NCBI RefSeq assembly: GCF_037892425.1
Contig: NZ_JBBKTT010000001.1
Coordinates: forward strand, 3,224,001-3,288,000
DNA: 64,000 nucleotides
Reading direction: 5' to 3'
Source: Lacibacter sp. H375
GTDB lineage: Bacteria; Bacteroidota; Bacteroidia; Chitinophagales; Chitinophagaceae
Shown: piece by piece, positions 42,599 to 52,535 of the stretch
Numbering within the stretch: the first letter of the stretch is position 1
Layout: each line of letters starts with the position of its first letter
The notes under the pieces: model-generated
Told to the model about the DNA's origin: nothing
The model's database searches: none
The model's input: only the letters and a program-made list of their open reading frames with translations
Position numbers and translations under genes: made by a program

Positions 42599-43834
42599 TT
42601 ACAATTCCACAAAATCCAAATCTTTTGCAAAGGTTTCTTTTGTTTTTATAACGGAGTAGATACCGATTGCAAGAATGATGATGCCTGTAACCCAGGCACC
42701 TGTTATATAGTTATTGAACACAGTTTTGCTTCGCAGAAATTGGAACAATAATAACATCAATGGCAGAAAACCTCGTACAAGGTTAGGAACTGATACAGCT
42801 ACTGTTGACCGTAAGTTGGTGCCAAATTGTTCAGCACTCATGGTGATGTATAACACCGAAATACCTGAACCAAAACCAAGCCCCATACAAATGAGATACA
42901 TGTTAAATGCACTGCCGCCTCCTCTGAACACAAAGAACAGCAGAATAAAGAAAGCAGTAATGCCATAGAAGATGTACAATGTTTTCTTACGGCTTTTTAA
43001 ATAGTTGCTTAACAAGCCGGCACTCATATCCCCAAACACCAATGCTACATACTGTAACATCAATGCTTTTGGCTGATCAAAACCTGCAATACCAAACTGC
43101 TTTGCAAACTCATCAGAAAAACTGATGATGATACCAATGATATACCACACAGGCAAACCAATGGTGATGGCACGCAGGTAACGCATAAAGCGTTCTCTGT
43201 TGTTTAATAGCATGAAAAATTTACCTCTTGGAGTGTTGTCTTTTTTGACAGCGTTAAACATGTGGCTTTCAAGAAACCCAACACGCAGGAACAAAAGTGC
43301 AAGCCCCATACCACCACCAATAAAATAACAGAGCCGCCAGTTTTCATCGCTGAGGTAATGAATGAAATAAGCCGTGATGGTGCCAAACACACCACTGGTT
43401 GCAATAATAGTGGCTCCAATCCCTCTTTTTTCTTTTGGCAATAACTCGCTTGTTAAGGTGATACTTGCTCCTAACTCACCTGCAAGTCCTAATGCTGCAA
43501 TAAAACGAATCCATCTGTATTGCTCAACATCTGTCACAAATCCATTAGCAACAGTTGCGAGTGAATACAATAAGATGGAACTGAAGAGCACACTTTTCCT
43601 TCCTTTCTTATCGCCCAGAATTCCCCAAAGAATACCGCCGATGGTTAAGCCCAGCATCTGCCAGCTCAATAAATTTTCACCAATGTTTTTTAATTCGTTT
43701 TCAGGAACGCCAAGATCAGTAAGACTGGAACGGCGTGTGATATTGAACAGCAGCAGATCGTAAATGTCAACAAAGAATCCTAAAGCTCCAACGATAACAG
43801 GTAAGGAGAAAATGCCGTATTGTTTTGGTTGCAT
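42599..43834 (-). CDS. MFS transporter, metabolite:H+ symporter type
   Basis: The 411-residue protein has about 12 transmembrane helices. After helix 2 it has the MFS loop GILGDKKGRKSVLF, and between helices 8 and 9 NYLKSRKKTLYIF. The N-terminus FFVDIYDLLLFNITRRSSLTDLG and the acidic helix 1 recall the sugar/metabolite:H+ symporter group (ProP/NanT-like). The substrate cannot be told from sequence. It is convergent with blh, 10 bp apart, with no specific link to the light module. Confidence 0.88.
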   Translation of the reverse strand: MQPKQYGIFSLPVIVGALGFFVDIYDLLLFNITRRSSLTDLGVPENELKNIGENLLSWQMLGLTIGGILWGILGDKKGRKSVLFSSILLYSLATVANGFVTDVEQYRWIRFIAALGLAGELGASITLTSELLPKEKRGIGATIIATSGVFGTITAYFIHYLSDENWRLCYFIGGGMGLALLFLRVGFLESHMFNAVKKDNTPRGKFFMLLNNRERFMRYLRAITIGLPVWYIIGIIISFSDEFAKQFGIAGFDQPKALMLQYVALVFGDMSAGLLSNYLKSRKKTLYIFYGITAFFILLFFVFRGGGSAFNMYLICMGLGFGSGISVLYITMSAEQFGTNLRSTVAVSVPNLVRGFLPLMLLLFQFLRSKTVFNNYITGAWVTGIIILAIGIYSVIKTKETFAKDLDFVEL

Positions 43835-43882
43835 GCAAACGTGATTAGGAACGGAAGATAAAATTATTCTGAATAAATTGAT

Positions 43883-44707
43883 TTACTCGCCGGTAAGTTC
43901 GTGTCCGCAATGTTTGCAATAATTAGCGTCTACATCATGTCCCTCACGTCCGCAGGCGGGGCAGGTTTCATGTTGTTCTTTTTTGCGTCGCATAGCGGCT
44001 GTCATTTCAGAAGTAACGATTCCGGTAGGCACGGCAATAATTGCGTAGCCAATAAACATGATCACACTGGCGAAGAGTTTGCCTAAAGGTGTAACGGGTG
44101 AAATATCACCATAGCCAACGGTGGTAATGGTAACAATGGCCCAGTATATGCTGTCAGGAATGCTGTTGAATCCATTCTGTCCATTTTCAATGAGGTACAT
44201 CATGGAGCCAAGAATAATCACAACTGTAAATACCACCAGCATAAAAATGGTGATCTTATTCATACTTGCACGGATAGCATAACGAAGGAATCGCATCTCG
44301 CCAAGGAAATGTGTGAGTTTGAAAATACGGAAGATGCGAAGCAGTCTTAAAGCTCTTAATACCATGAGCGATTGGGTACCCGCCACAACCAAACTTAAAA
44401 AAGAAGGAAGAATAGCCAGTATATCGATCAGGCCAATAAAGCTCAACGCATATTTCAACGGTTTTTCCAGAGTAAGTAACCGTAGCAGGTATTCCAATGT
44501 AAACAGGATGGTGAAAAACCACTCAAGTATGATAAAGATGCGGCCATACTTTAGATGTAAAGAGGCTATACTGTCGAGCATCACAATCAAAATACTTACA
44601 ACAATCGCAACCAGCAACGTCACATCAAAGGCTTTGCCGGCCCTGGTATGGCTTTCGAAAATGACCGAATGCAATTTTTGACGTGCAGAATCAGAAAGTA
44701 ATGCCAT
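43883..44707 (-). CDS. Voltage-gated potassium channel with C-terminal zinc ribbon
   Basis: The 274-residue protein has the six-helix architecture of voltage-gated channels. S4 carries spaced arginines in LMVLRALRLLRIFRIFK (about 114-130). The pore loop contains the K+ selectivity filter TVGYGD (196-201), followed by S6. The short cytoplasmic tail ends in a zinc-ribbon-like CPACGREGHDVDANYCKHCG with Cys249, Cys252, Cys264 and Cys267. It should carry K+ across the inner membrane in response to voltage. The gene is divergent from the 595-residue protein gene. Confidence 0.93.
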   Translation of the reverse strand: MALLSDSARQKLHSVIFESHTRAGKAFDVTLLVAIVVSILIVMLDSIASLHLKYGRIFIILEWFFTILFTLEYLLRLLTLEKPLKYALSFIGLIDILAILPSFLSLVVAGTQSLMVLRALRLLRIFRIFKLTHFLGEMRFLRYAIRASMNKITIFMLVVFTVVIILGSMMYLIENGQNGFNSIPDSIYWAIVTITTVGYGDISPVTPLGKLFASVIMFIGYAIIAVPTGIVTSEMTAAMRRKKEQHETCPACGREGHDVDANYCKHCGHELTGE

Positions 44708-44939
44708 TATGTAATTTATTAATTAGTAAGCAAATGCTATACAGCAATTGTTGTGCTTGGTTTGTTGGTAGCTGACGAAGATCATCTGTTTATACGTTTC
44801 CTGTCAGTTGTTTCACAACCTTATTACTATGAGTACAGGGTACTTTTGCGGCAGCAAAAAGTTCGTCAAATCGAACCGTTGTTTTATTTATCACTATCCA
44901 AAAATTACCAGGCAGGTTATTGTCTGTTTATCTCAACTC

Positions 44940-46727
44940 ATGAATTATTCTTCTCCGCACAGGTTTCATATTCCGGTAATGGGATTAGCATATACTGTTG
45001 ATAGTCCTATTAAAGTTGCACGCTTTGGCATTTCATCAGTTATTTCCATTGTAGAAGACCGTTTGATCGAAATGATGCGTAGCCACTATTGTCAAACAGC
45101 CAATCTTCCTTATCAACCCATCGCCATACATGAAGAAGATTACAGGGCCAAACGTATTGCCGATTATCTCAACCTCGTCAATACAATTGTACATGACCAG
45201 GTGGAAAAATTGAAAGCAGCTGCTTTTGAAAAAGGATCGGAGATCATCAAGTATTTTGAAATGCTGCCGGAAGATAGTGCGTTGAAGCATTTATACAGGC
45301 AGATGATGAAGATGAGTAATGAGCCTGAAAAAGAAAAGATAGAAAGTTATCTGCGTTCGCAGATCGTTCCGGGTACAATTGATGTAAACATCATGACCAA
45401 GGTTGACAGGGAAACATTTACTAAAGAAGGAACATTGGTAGAAGATGGATCGGACGCTGTAGCTGCATTGCGTGGATTTGTAAAAAGTAATCTCAGCAAT
45501 TCATCGGTGATCTTTTCTGCAGGTATGAATCCACGTTTGTACAACTATCTTGAACATTGCAAAGAACTTGATGCAAATGAAGAAGGTGTGTTTACAAAGA
45601 AAGTGGTTGTAAAAGTGAGTGATTACCGCTCGGCATTGATACAGGGAAAATATTTAGCGAAGAAAGGTATTTGGGTAAGTGAGTTCAGAATTGAATCAGG
45701 TTTGAATTGCGGCGGACATGCATTTGCAACAGAAGGTTATTTGTTGGGTCCAATTCTTGAAGAATTCAGATCGAAGAAAGAAGAGCTTACCAATTCGTTG
45801 TTTGAAATATTTAACGCTGCTCAGCAGAAAACGAATAACCGCAGTTTTGATACAGCACCAGCAATTGTTTATTCTGTGCAGGGTGGAATTGGTACACACG
45901 AAGAAGATGAATTTCTGCACACGCAATACGGTATTGAAAGCACTGGTTGGGGCACACCATTCTTATTAGTGCCGGAAGCCACCACAGTTGATGATGAAAC
46001 CATGCAACTCTTATGTGCAGCAAAAGAAAAAGATGTGGTGCTGAGTAACAACTCGCCATTAGGTGTGCGTTTTCATTATCTCAAAGGAACAAGTTCTGCG
46101 AAAGAAAAGGCAGCAAGGATCAGCAATGGAAATCCCGGCAGCCCTTGCACGGAAAAACATTTGTCGTTTAATACAGAGTTTACCAAAGAACCGATTTGCA
46201 CTGCATCTAAAAAATACCAGAAACTGAAACTTGAACAACTGCAATCACTCGAACTTCCAAAACAGGAATACGAAAAGCAGGTGCAGGAAGTTTTGGATAA
46301 AGAATGTTTATGCGTTGGTCTCAGCAACTCTGCTGCCATTAACTGTCAGCAGCCGTTTGTAAAGAAACTGGAAGCAGTAACAATTTGTCCGGGTCCGAAC
46401 ATCGCAAATTTCTCCAAAGTGGTTTCATTGCAAACCATGACCGATCATATCTACGGCCGTGAAAATATTATAGAAAATAAAAGCAGGCCGCACATGTTTA
46501 TTGCCGAGCTGAATTTATACATGAATTATTTACGGGAACAACTCGCAGATAGTAAAGCAAATGAACAAGATGCAAAAAAGAAAAAATACATTGCTTCATT
46601 CTGCAACAACCTGCGTGAAGGCATTCAGTATTACCGAAGCCTAACCAATGTAGCAGCAGGTGGGAGAGAGGCTTTTGATGCTGCATTGCAGAAAACAGAA
46701 ATGGAATTAGATGTTTTATTGTGTTGA
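44940..46727 (+). CDS. Large conserved protein resembling FMN-dependent (nitronate monooxygenase-like) barrels, unclassified
   Basis: The start at 44940 (MNYSSPHRFHIPVMGLAYTV) was chosen because the upstream part of the frame is spacer-like. The 595-residue product begins with HIPVMGLAYTVDSPIKVARFGISSV, similar to the substrate-entry region of nitronate monooxygenase and IMP dehydrogenase-like barrels. GLNCGGHAFATEGYLLGPIL and VYSVQGGIGTHEEDEF have the strand-Gly-Gly phosphate-binding look. The C-terminal part has several cysteines (GSPCTEKHL, EPICTASKKY, KECLCVGLS, VTICPGPN) that may bind a metal or cluster. I cannot assign a family or reaction. Confidence 0.65.
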   Translation: MNYSSPHRFHIPVMGLAYTVDSPIKVARFGISSVISIVEDRLIEMMRSHYCQTANLPYQPIAIHEEDYRAKRIADYLNLVNTIVHDQVEKLKAAAFEKGSEIIKYFEMLPEDSALKHLYRQMMKMSNEPEKEKIESYLRSQIVPGTIDVNIMTKVDRETFTKEGTLVEDGSDAVAALRGFVKSNLSNSSVIFSAGMNPRLYNYLEHCKELDANEEGVFTKKVVVKVSDYRSALIQGKYLAKKGIWVSEFRIESGLNCGGHAFATEGYLLGPILEEFRSKKEELTNSLFEIFNAAQQKTNNRSFDTAPAIVYSVQGGIGTHEEDEFLHTQYGIESTGWGTPFLLVPEATTVDDETMQLLCAAKEKDVVLSNNSPLGVRFHYLKGTSSAKEKAARISNGNPGSPCTEKHLSFNTEFTKEPICTASKKYQKLKLEQLQSLELPKQEYEKQVQEVLDKECLCVGLSNSAAINCQQPFVKKLEAVTICPGPNIANFSKVVSLQTMTDHIYGRENIIENKSRPHMFIAELNLYMNYLREQLADSKANEQDAKKKKYIASFCNNLREGIQYYRSLTNVAAGGREAFDAALQKTEMELDVLLC

Positions 46728-46746
46728 TTCAATATCGAAGAAAAGC

Positions 46747-46776
46747 AAAAGCCTTACTGTTTTCAGCAAGGCTTTT
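46747..46776. terminator. Bidirectional terminator
   Basis: A 9-bp stem AAAAGCCTT/AAGGCTTTT with a 12-nt loop lies between two convergent genes. T-runs exist on both strands. Confidence 0.85.
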
Positions 46777-46829
46777 ATGTTATGAATTCTCTCTTTTTAT
46801 TCTTCAAACGAAATGCATCTGACGTTGGT

Positions 46830-49800
46830 TTATTGAAGAACAAATTGCTGTGTTAGAATTTTTCCTTGGTTAATTACGGTTACGAAATATACTCCGGAAG
46901 ATAATTTTTCCAAATTGATCGGTATTATGATCTGTTCATTATTAATCGATGCTATTGTTTTCTCCCATATCAATTTTCCATCCCAACTTCTTAAAATAAC
47001 TGAACTCTGACCTTTAAGCTTTGCTTTAATAACCAGTTGTGCAATGTTCTTTGCTGGATTTGGAGCAATCTTCAGTGAGCCCTCCAGCAGCTGTATACCT
47101 GATATGCCTGTAACAACATCAACAGAGCGAATGCTGATTTTTGATTGATTCGTAACAATTGGCAAATTATAATCGAAATAAATACTTGCTTTATTACGAA
47201 TCGTATCTCCCGGCAGCAGATTTGCGTTTGCTTTTATTCTGAATAAAACATATCCATTACTTCCGGCTTTGTCCCGTGTGCTGTCTGGCAACATGATGTT
47301 TTTAAATAACCAACATACCTGATTGTTGTTTTCTACTGTTACTTTGTTCGAGTGACTACTTTCAATCATCTCGAAACTACCCCAGTTTAATTTAGATTCA
47401 AGTGTGTCCCTCAGTATTACGTTATACGCTGCTGCATTTCCTGTATTCTGGAACCGGATCATGTAATAGATCCATGCAGTAGAATCAATTTCAGTTTTTC
47501 GCATTATACCCGCCCTGTTATCACGTTTATCATTAGGGTCATAAGCATTTACTACGAGTTGGTTGTATTTGTATTCATTATCAGTTGCATCAATTTCGCC
47601 TGTGTATCCGTTCAAAAGAATGCCATATCGTAATGTGTCTCCACCATTCACGGTGGGGGGAACGGCAACTGTTCCACTTATTTTAATTGTAAATACAGAA
47701 TCAGGATTTGGAAGAAGTGTACCAATGCTCCAGGTAATGCTGTCATTTGAAATTGAACTGGCTGCCGGCTTTAAACTGTCAATGATAATTCTTGGATCTT
47801 TGACAAGTTTAAGTTTAGCATTATAGATCGTGTCATTCCCTGTGTTTTTAACCGGGATACTGTAATATGCCCGAAACCCTGGTCGGGCTGGTGAGTTAGG
47901 TACTATTGAAACCATACCGTCCTTTACTTTCGTTATTGGTTGCAATCCAATATTTACGGTATCCGAAACTCCGATTTTTTTCGTGAAGTTAATGGTGATG
48001 TTGGAAGGAGTTACAGTATAATGGGATTTTGCCAAAGTCAATTGAATATTCACAAGTCCACTGTCGGTAGTTAAACGAAAGCTTCCTTTTTCTGAGTAAG
48101 CTATAGAACTTTTGCTGTTTACTGTTCCTGTAATTTTTGCCAGTTGAGTATAAGGTTTTTCAGTGGGGTCTTTAATGCCATTCTTGTTTGCATCAATATA
48201 TATATGCCCAATGATTTCATTCTTCCCTTGCCCTTGCTGAAAGTATCTGTATTCTCCGTCAATTTTAATTGTTCTTCTATAAATATCAACAACGGTTGAT
48301 GTTTGAAAGCTTGCATTTATGGCATAGGTGCCATGAACCGGATAGCCCCACTGGCCATATAAATCTCCTGAGTAGAATGGTCCTCCTCTTGATTGTATAC
48401 CTTCCTGGGTTACGCATCTAATATTACCCCTTGTGAGATAGTTGATTTCGTAAGGGTTATTTTTCGACTGCCAGAGTTCTAATGCATTGCCGTCAAAATC
48501 TAAGGTTAAGTTGATACTGTCTTCCGTTCTACAGCCTGTTATGGTGTCAACCACAATATGACGGATTAACCTGTTTGCTGAATCGAGATTATGAAGTTGA
48601 TAGAGAGGTGTACTGTAGCAATATTGTACCGCATAGTTAACAAGACCTGACGAGTATTTATGTTGCAGAAAAGGAGTAGAGCCTGTTGAAATAATATCCT
48701 TGTTGTCTAAAATCCAAGTATGTTTTTTTTGATTTGCTTTGTCGAGCGGCTTTCCTTCAAAATCATACTTTTCACTTCCATAACTTCTTTTGATCCTTAT
48801 TTTGCCAGTGCAGTCTGCAAGTTGTACTTGTAATGTATCATAGAATTCTTTGTAGCATTTGCCGCCATTAAATTGAAGCACGACCTTAATATTGTACTGG
48901 CCGGAATTAGTATAGGCGTGTGTAGGAACAGAACTGAATGTAGCAGAATCGCCATCACCAAAAAACCATGTAAACCGTTCCATTGTTTCACCCGCAAAGT
49001 CTTTCTGCTGATTATAAAATGTAAATGTATTGTTTGCAAATGTATCAAGGAGCACAGGGTTAATGTTATTAACTGCAGCGTCGCAATTTGTTAGCTTGCT
49101 GATAATTACCTGGAAAGAACTTTGACTGGTACATCCTGAAATAGGATCACGAATGATATGTCTAATAATGTAAGTTCCTTTTTGTGGGTACTGATAGACA
49201 GGTTTTACATCATACAATGTTACACCGTTGCCCATTTGCCATTCGTGGGTACGGTAGTCCAACGCTGTATCGTTTGGAGTTAACTTAACGGTGCTTGTGT
49301 CTTTTATTAATACTGCACTTGAAATGCATGTGTAATTCGGCATTCTTGTTTCCACAAATTGAACAGAAGTGTCGCTCCCGCTTGCATTTGTTACAATTAA
49401 TCTGATTGTATCTTTTTGAAGACGGTTGCTGATATAAGAAGTGCTGTAATCGTTACTTAGAAGTTGACCGTTTTTTGTCCATGTATATGTGTATCCTTTT
49501 GATGAAAGATTATTGAGTGATACTTTATTTTGAGTGCTTAGTTGTGAAAGGTCTGTCCGGAATACAGATTCTGGCAAAGGAGTACCTCCCTGGTTAGTTG
49601 TTCTGAATGTTCCCGGACCTGATACAGACTGGTAAGCTGTTTGTTGATCATAAAAATATAGCGCCTGAAAAGTATAACTGCTTGAAGGATTGTCAGGAAC
49701 ACCGATCATACGATCCCATGTTTGTCCGCTGGTGTTTGTTTTATATATACCATTGCCCATTTGGGCAATACCGGTACTGTCATTAAAAAAATGCCATTGT

Positions 49801-50582
49801 GAAAGAGAAAAATCCAGAGGCGCCTCCGGTATAGTTTTTTTTGTGAAACTAGTGCTTCCATTTAAAGATTGGTATATTCCGTTGCTGGTATAAACATATA
49901 GTTTATTAGTACCGGTTGCAAAAACATTATAAACTTCTGAACCTGCAAGGGAGTTAACCAAGGTGATAGTGCTAGATGTAGTTGATACTTTATATAAACC
50001 ATTTTCGCCCGCAATATAGCCTTCCGTTTCACTAACAAAAGACAGTTCCCTCATTATACCTGTTATACTCGTGCCTACCGCATTCCAGGTGTTACCTCCA
50101 TTGGTTGTTTTGAGTAATTGTTTTTGATGAATAGCAAAACCCACTGATGCCGAAACAAATTGCATGTCTACAACATATTGGGGCAAAGGGGTAGTATTAG
50201 CAGGTGCAGCATAAACAAGTTGCCATGTTAAACCTTTGTCTACACTTTTAACTATAACCGGTAGTAATATATATGAACCAAAAGCAAACAAAGTATTGCT
50301 TGAGTTTAAGTATACACCATCCAGAGTCATACCCAATGGTAACTCAGGTACTACAATGTTTCGTTTTGTATATGTTGCTCCTCCATTTGTGGTATAACCG
50401 ATAAAATCATCACCGAGATAATCATTTACAGCCATGAAGCCTTCGTCCGCAGTTATGAAAGCATAACCTTCGATAAATTGTTCATTATTTACAGGGTAGG
50501 AGCTTACTTTTTGCCATTGGGCATAAGCCGAGAGAACAGAGCAAAAAAAGAGAAGCAGCAAAACAAATAGGTTTTTTCTCAT
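46830..50582 (-). CDS. Very large T9SS-secreted protein with YCF48/BNR-like, PKD and type A sorting domains
   Basis: The start at 50582 (MRKNLFVLLLLFFCSVLSAY) gives a signal peptide. The 1250-residue protein has an N-terminal propeller-like part (about 25-330, with repeated GGxTW/KSVDKGLTWQ units as in YCF48/BNR proteins). Two PKD domains follow (about 440-600, THEWQMGNGVTLYDV and FTWFFGDGDSATFSSVPTHA), then a transthyretin/SpaA-like and DUF11-like region (about 790-990) and a conserved IRFQNTGNAAAYNVILRDTL module. The C-terminal type A sorting domain is about 1165-1250 (LKIAPNPAKNIAQLVIK to QFVLQ). It should be surface-located. Confidence 0.88.
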   Translation of the reverse strand: MRKNLFVLLLLFFCSVLSAYAQWQKVSSYPVNNEQFIEGYAFITADEGFMAVNDYLGDDFIGYTTNGGATYTKRNIVVPELPLGMTLDGVYLNSSNTLFAFGSYILLPVIVKSVDKGLTWQLVYAAPANTTPLPQYVVDMQFVSASVGFAIHQKQLLKTTNGGNTWNAVGTSITGIMRELSFVSETEGYIAGENGLYKVSTTSSTITLVNSLAGSEVYNVFATGTNKLYVYTSNGIYQSLNGSTSFTKKTIPEAPLDFSLSQWHFFNDSTGIAQMGNGIYKTNTSGQTWDRMIGVPDNPSSSYTFQALYFYDQQTAYQSVSGPGTFRTTNQGGTPLPESVFRTDLSQLSTQNKVSLNNLSSKGYTYTWTKNGQLLSNDYSTSYISNRLQKDTIRLIVTNASGSDTSVQFVETRMPNYTCISSAVLIKDTSTVKLTPNDTALDYRTHEWQMGNGVTLYDVKPVYQYPQKGTYIIRHIIRDPISGCTSQSSFQVIISKLTNCDAAVNNINPVLLDTFANNTFTFYNQQKDFAGETMERFTWFFGDGDSATFSSVPTHAYTNSGQYNIKVVLQFNGGKCYKEFYDTLQVQLADCTGKIRIKRSYGSEKYDFEGKPLDKANQKKHTWILDNKDIISTGSTPFLQHKYSSGLVNYAVQYCYSTPLYQLHNLDSANRLIRHIVVDTITGCRTEDSINLTLDFDGNALELWQSKNNPYEINYLTRGNIRCVTQEGIQSRGGPFYSGDLYGQWGYPVHGTYAINASFQTSTVVDIYRRTIKIDGEYRYFQQGQGKNEIIGHIYIDANKNGIKDPTEKPYTQLAKITGTVNSKSSIAYSEKGSFRLTTDSGLVNIQLTLAKSHYTVTPSNITINFTKKIGVSDTVNIGLQPITKVKDGMVSIVPNSPARPGFRAYYSIPVKNTGNDTIYNAKLKLVKDPRIIIDSLKPAASSISNDSITWSIGTLLPNPDSVFTIKISGTVAVPPTVNGGDTLRYGILLNGYTGEIDATDNEYKYNQLVVNAYDPNDKRDNRAGIMRKTEIDSTAWIYYMIRFQNTGNAAAYNVILRDTLESKLNWGSFEMIESSHSNKVTVENNNQVCWLFKNIMLPDSTRDKAGSNGYVLFRIKANANLLPGDTIRNKASIYFDYNLPIVTNQSKISIRSVDVVTGISGIQLLEGSLKIAPNPAKNIAQLVIKAKLKGQSSVILRSWDGKLIWEKTIASINNEQIIIPINLEKLSSGVYFVTVINQGKILTQQFVLQ

Positions 50583-50724
50583 TAAGGGTTGCTTTGCGTA
50601 AAAATAATCAATCGATTTTAATATATGTATTAAGGAACTAGCATATTTCAATGAAATGTTTCAGATTTTTAATTTACAGTGAGTAATGTCGGCTCTTTCA
50701 ACGCAGCAAAAATTGTAGTTTTCA

Positions 50725-50766
50725 TTAATTAAAAGAGCCATCATAAATGATGGCTCTTTTAATTAA
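50725..50766 (-). terminator. Terminator after lpdA
   Basis: A perfect 19-bp stem, positions 50725-50743 and 50748-50766 (core AAAAGAGCCATCA/TGATGGCTCTTTT), with a 4-nt loop lies 22 bp after the lpdA stop codon. It has T-rich flanks. Confidence 0.9.
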
Positions 50767-50787
50767 AAATATGACTCCTCGGTATTA

Positions 50788-52194
50788 TTAAATATCAATC
50801 GCTTCACCATAAGCAGCAGCAGTTGCTTCTTTCAACGCTTCGCTCATTGTTGGGTGAGGATGTACACCGTTGAGTATTTCATGATAAGTTGTTTCCAGTT
50901 TTCTTGCAACCACCACTTCAGCAATTAACTCAGTAACACCTGCACCGATCATGTGCGCACCAAGGAACTCACCATACTTCGCATCAAAGATCACTTTCAC
51001 AAAACCATCAGTACTTCCTGCTGCACTTGCTTTACCACTCGCCATGAAAGGGAACTTACCAACTTTTACTTCGTAACCCGCTTCCTTCGCTGCTTTTTCT
51101 GTATAACCTACTGAAGCAATTTCAGGCGTGCAATAAGTACAACCGGGGATGTTATTGTAATCCATTGCTTCAGGAGCGTGGTTGTGTTTCTTTTCCATGT
51201 AAGCAATATGCTCAGCAGCATTAATGCCTTCTTTACTTGCAACGTGTGCAAGTGCCTGGCCGGGGGCCACATCGCCAATTGCATAAATACCAGCAACTGA
51301 TGTTGCGCCATATTTATCAACAACAATTCTTCCTTTATCGGTTTTAATACCTGTTTCTTCCAAACCAATATTTTCAATGTTGGCAACAACACCTGCAGCA
51401 CTTAATAAAATATCAGCTTCAAGTACCTGTTCACCTGCAGCAGTTTTTACGGTTGCTTTTACACCGGCACCTGAAGTATCAACTTTTGTTACTTCGGCAC
51501 TTGTCATTATAGCAATGCCTTTCTTCTTGAACTGTTTTTCAAGTTCTTTCGAAATATCTTCATCTTCAACAGGCACTACACGTGGCATAAATTCAACGAT
51601 GGTGATTTTAGTACCCATGCTGTTATAGAAATCAGCAAACTCAACACCAATAGCACCACTTCCTACCACGATCATTGATTTCGGTTGAGTTGGCAACACC
51701 ATTGCTTCACGATAGCCAATGATCTTTTTGCCATCCTGAGGCATTGAAGGCAACACACGGCTACGGCCACCTGTTGCAATAATGATATATTTAGCTTCAA
51801 CTGTTTGTTTGCTTCCGTCAGCTGCAGTTACTTCCAGTTTGCCTTTGCCGGCAACTTTTCCGTAACCCATGATCACATCGATCTTGTTTTTCTTCATCAA
51901 AAAGGTAACACCCTTGCTCATTTTATCGGCCACACCACGGCTGCGTTTTACCACACCGCCAAAATCGTGTTTAACATCGCTGGCAGAAATACCATAATCG
52001 GCACTATGTTTCATGTATTCATATACCTGGGCACTCTTCAACAAGGCTTTGGTTGGGATACAACCCCAGTTCAAACAAACGCCACCAAGGCTTTCTTTTT
52101 CAACAATTGCAACTTTAAAACCAAGCTGTGAAGCACGGATAGCGGCAGGATAACCACCGGGGCCGCTACCAAGAACAATTACATCGTATGCCAT
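50788..52194 (-). CDS. lpdA: Dihydrolipoyl dehydrogenase (E3)
   Basis: E3 reoxidises dihydrolipoamide in 2-oxoacid dehydrogenase and glycine cleavage complexes, passing electrons to NAD+. The start at 52194 (MAYDVIVLGSGPGGYPAAIR) sits at the FAD-binding Rossmann motif; the longer frame runs into a repeat. The 468-residue protein has the redox pair Cys40 and Cys45 in GGVCLNWGCIPTKALL, the NAD-binding GSGAIGVEFADFYNSMG, YAIGDVAPG for the FAD, and HPHPTMSEAL with the catalytic His and Glu at the C-terminus. No E1 or E2 genes are adjacent. Confidence 0.97.
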   Translation of the reverse strand: MAYDVIVLGSGPGGYPAAIRASQLGFKVAIVEKESLGGVCLNWGCIPTKALLKSAQVYEYMKHSADYGISASDVKHDFGGVVKRSRGVADKMSKGVTFLMKKNKIDVIMGYGKVAGKGKLEVTAADGSKQTVEAKYIIIATGGRSRVLPSMPQDGKKIIGYREAMVLPTQPKSMIVVGSGAIGVEFADFYNSMGTKITIVEFMPRVVPVEDEDISKELEKQFKKKGIAIMTSAEVTKVDTSGAGVKATVKTAAGEQVLEADILLSAAGVVANIENIGLEETGIKTDKGRIVVDKYGATSVAGIYAIGDVAPGQALAHVASKEGINAAEHIAYMEKKHNHAPEAMDYNNIPGCTYCTPEIASVGYTEKAAKEAGYEVKVGKFPFMASGKASAAGSTDGFVKVIFDAKYGEFLGAHMIGAGVTELIAEVVVARKLETTYHEILNGVHPHPTMSEALKEATAAAYGEAIDI

Positions 52195-52535
52195 ATAATT
52201 AATTTGAAGATTTGAAATTTGGCTGATTTGAAAAATTATCGGCAGCGAAGGTAACTTAAGTGAGGGAAATAGCAAAAGGCAAGAAGCTACCAGCCGATAG
52301 CAGATAGCCGTTAGTTGTTAGTAAAGCCAGAAGCTGTTTTGCCCACTTGTTACTATCCACTAACCACACCGGGCTGTCTTTTAGCTTTCCTCTAACACAA
52401 ATCGTTAAAACATGGACGCATATTTGACTGTGGAAAATAAACAGTAAAAGCGCACGTTTAGATGCTTTGCAAGATTTACATTTGACCGTCGCAACCTTTT
52501 AGGAATGTGACAATTACTAAAACCATTGAACAGAT
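52195..52535. other. 341-bp divergent intergenic region with repeats
   Basis: Between lpdA and exbB lie a loose AATTTGA/AGATTTGA array (52201-52235) and the heptamer array at 52293-52327. CCACTAA-type words follow at about 52345-52372. No gene is supported in this stretch, which presumably also holds the two divergent promoters. Confidence 0.5.
52293..52327. repeat. Heptamer array GCCGATA-type
   Basis: GCCGATA, GCAGATA, GCCGTTA, GTTGTTA and GTAAAGC follow each other without gaps. The words match the family at 53661-53730 and flank the exbB-exbD pair on its other side. Confidence 0.7.

Noticed and set aside
46830-50582. Possible Rhs/adhesin toxin because of size
   Set aside because: There are no Rhs YD repeats or C-terminal toxin. 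The protein ends in a T9SS sorting domain and contains PKD and YCF48-like parts.
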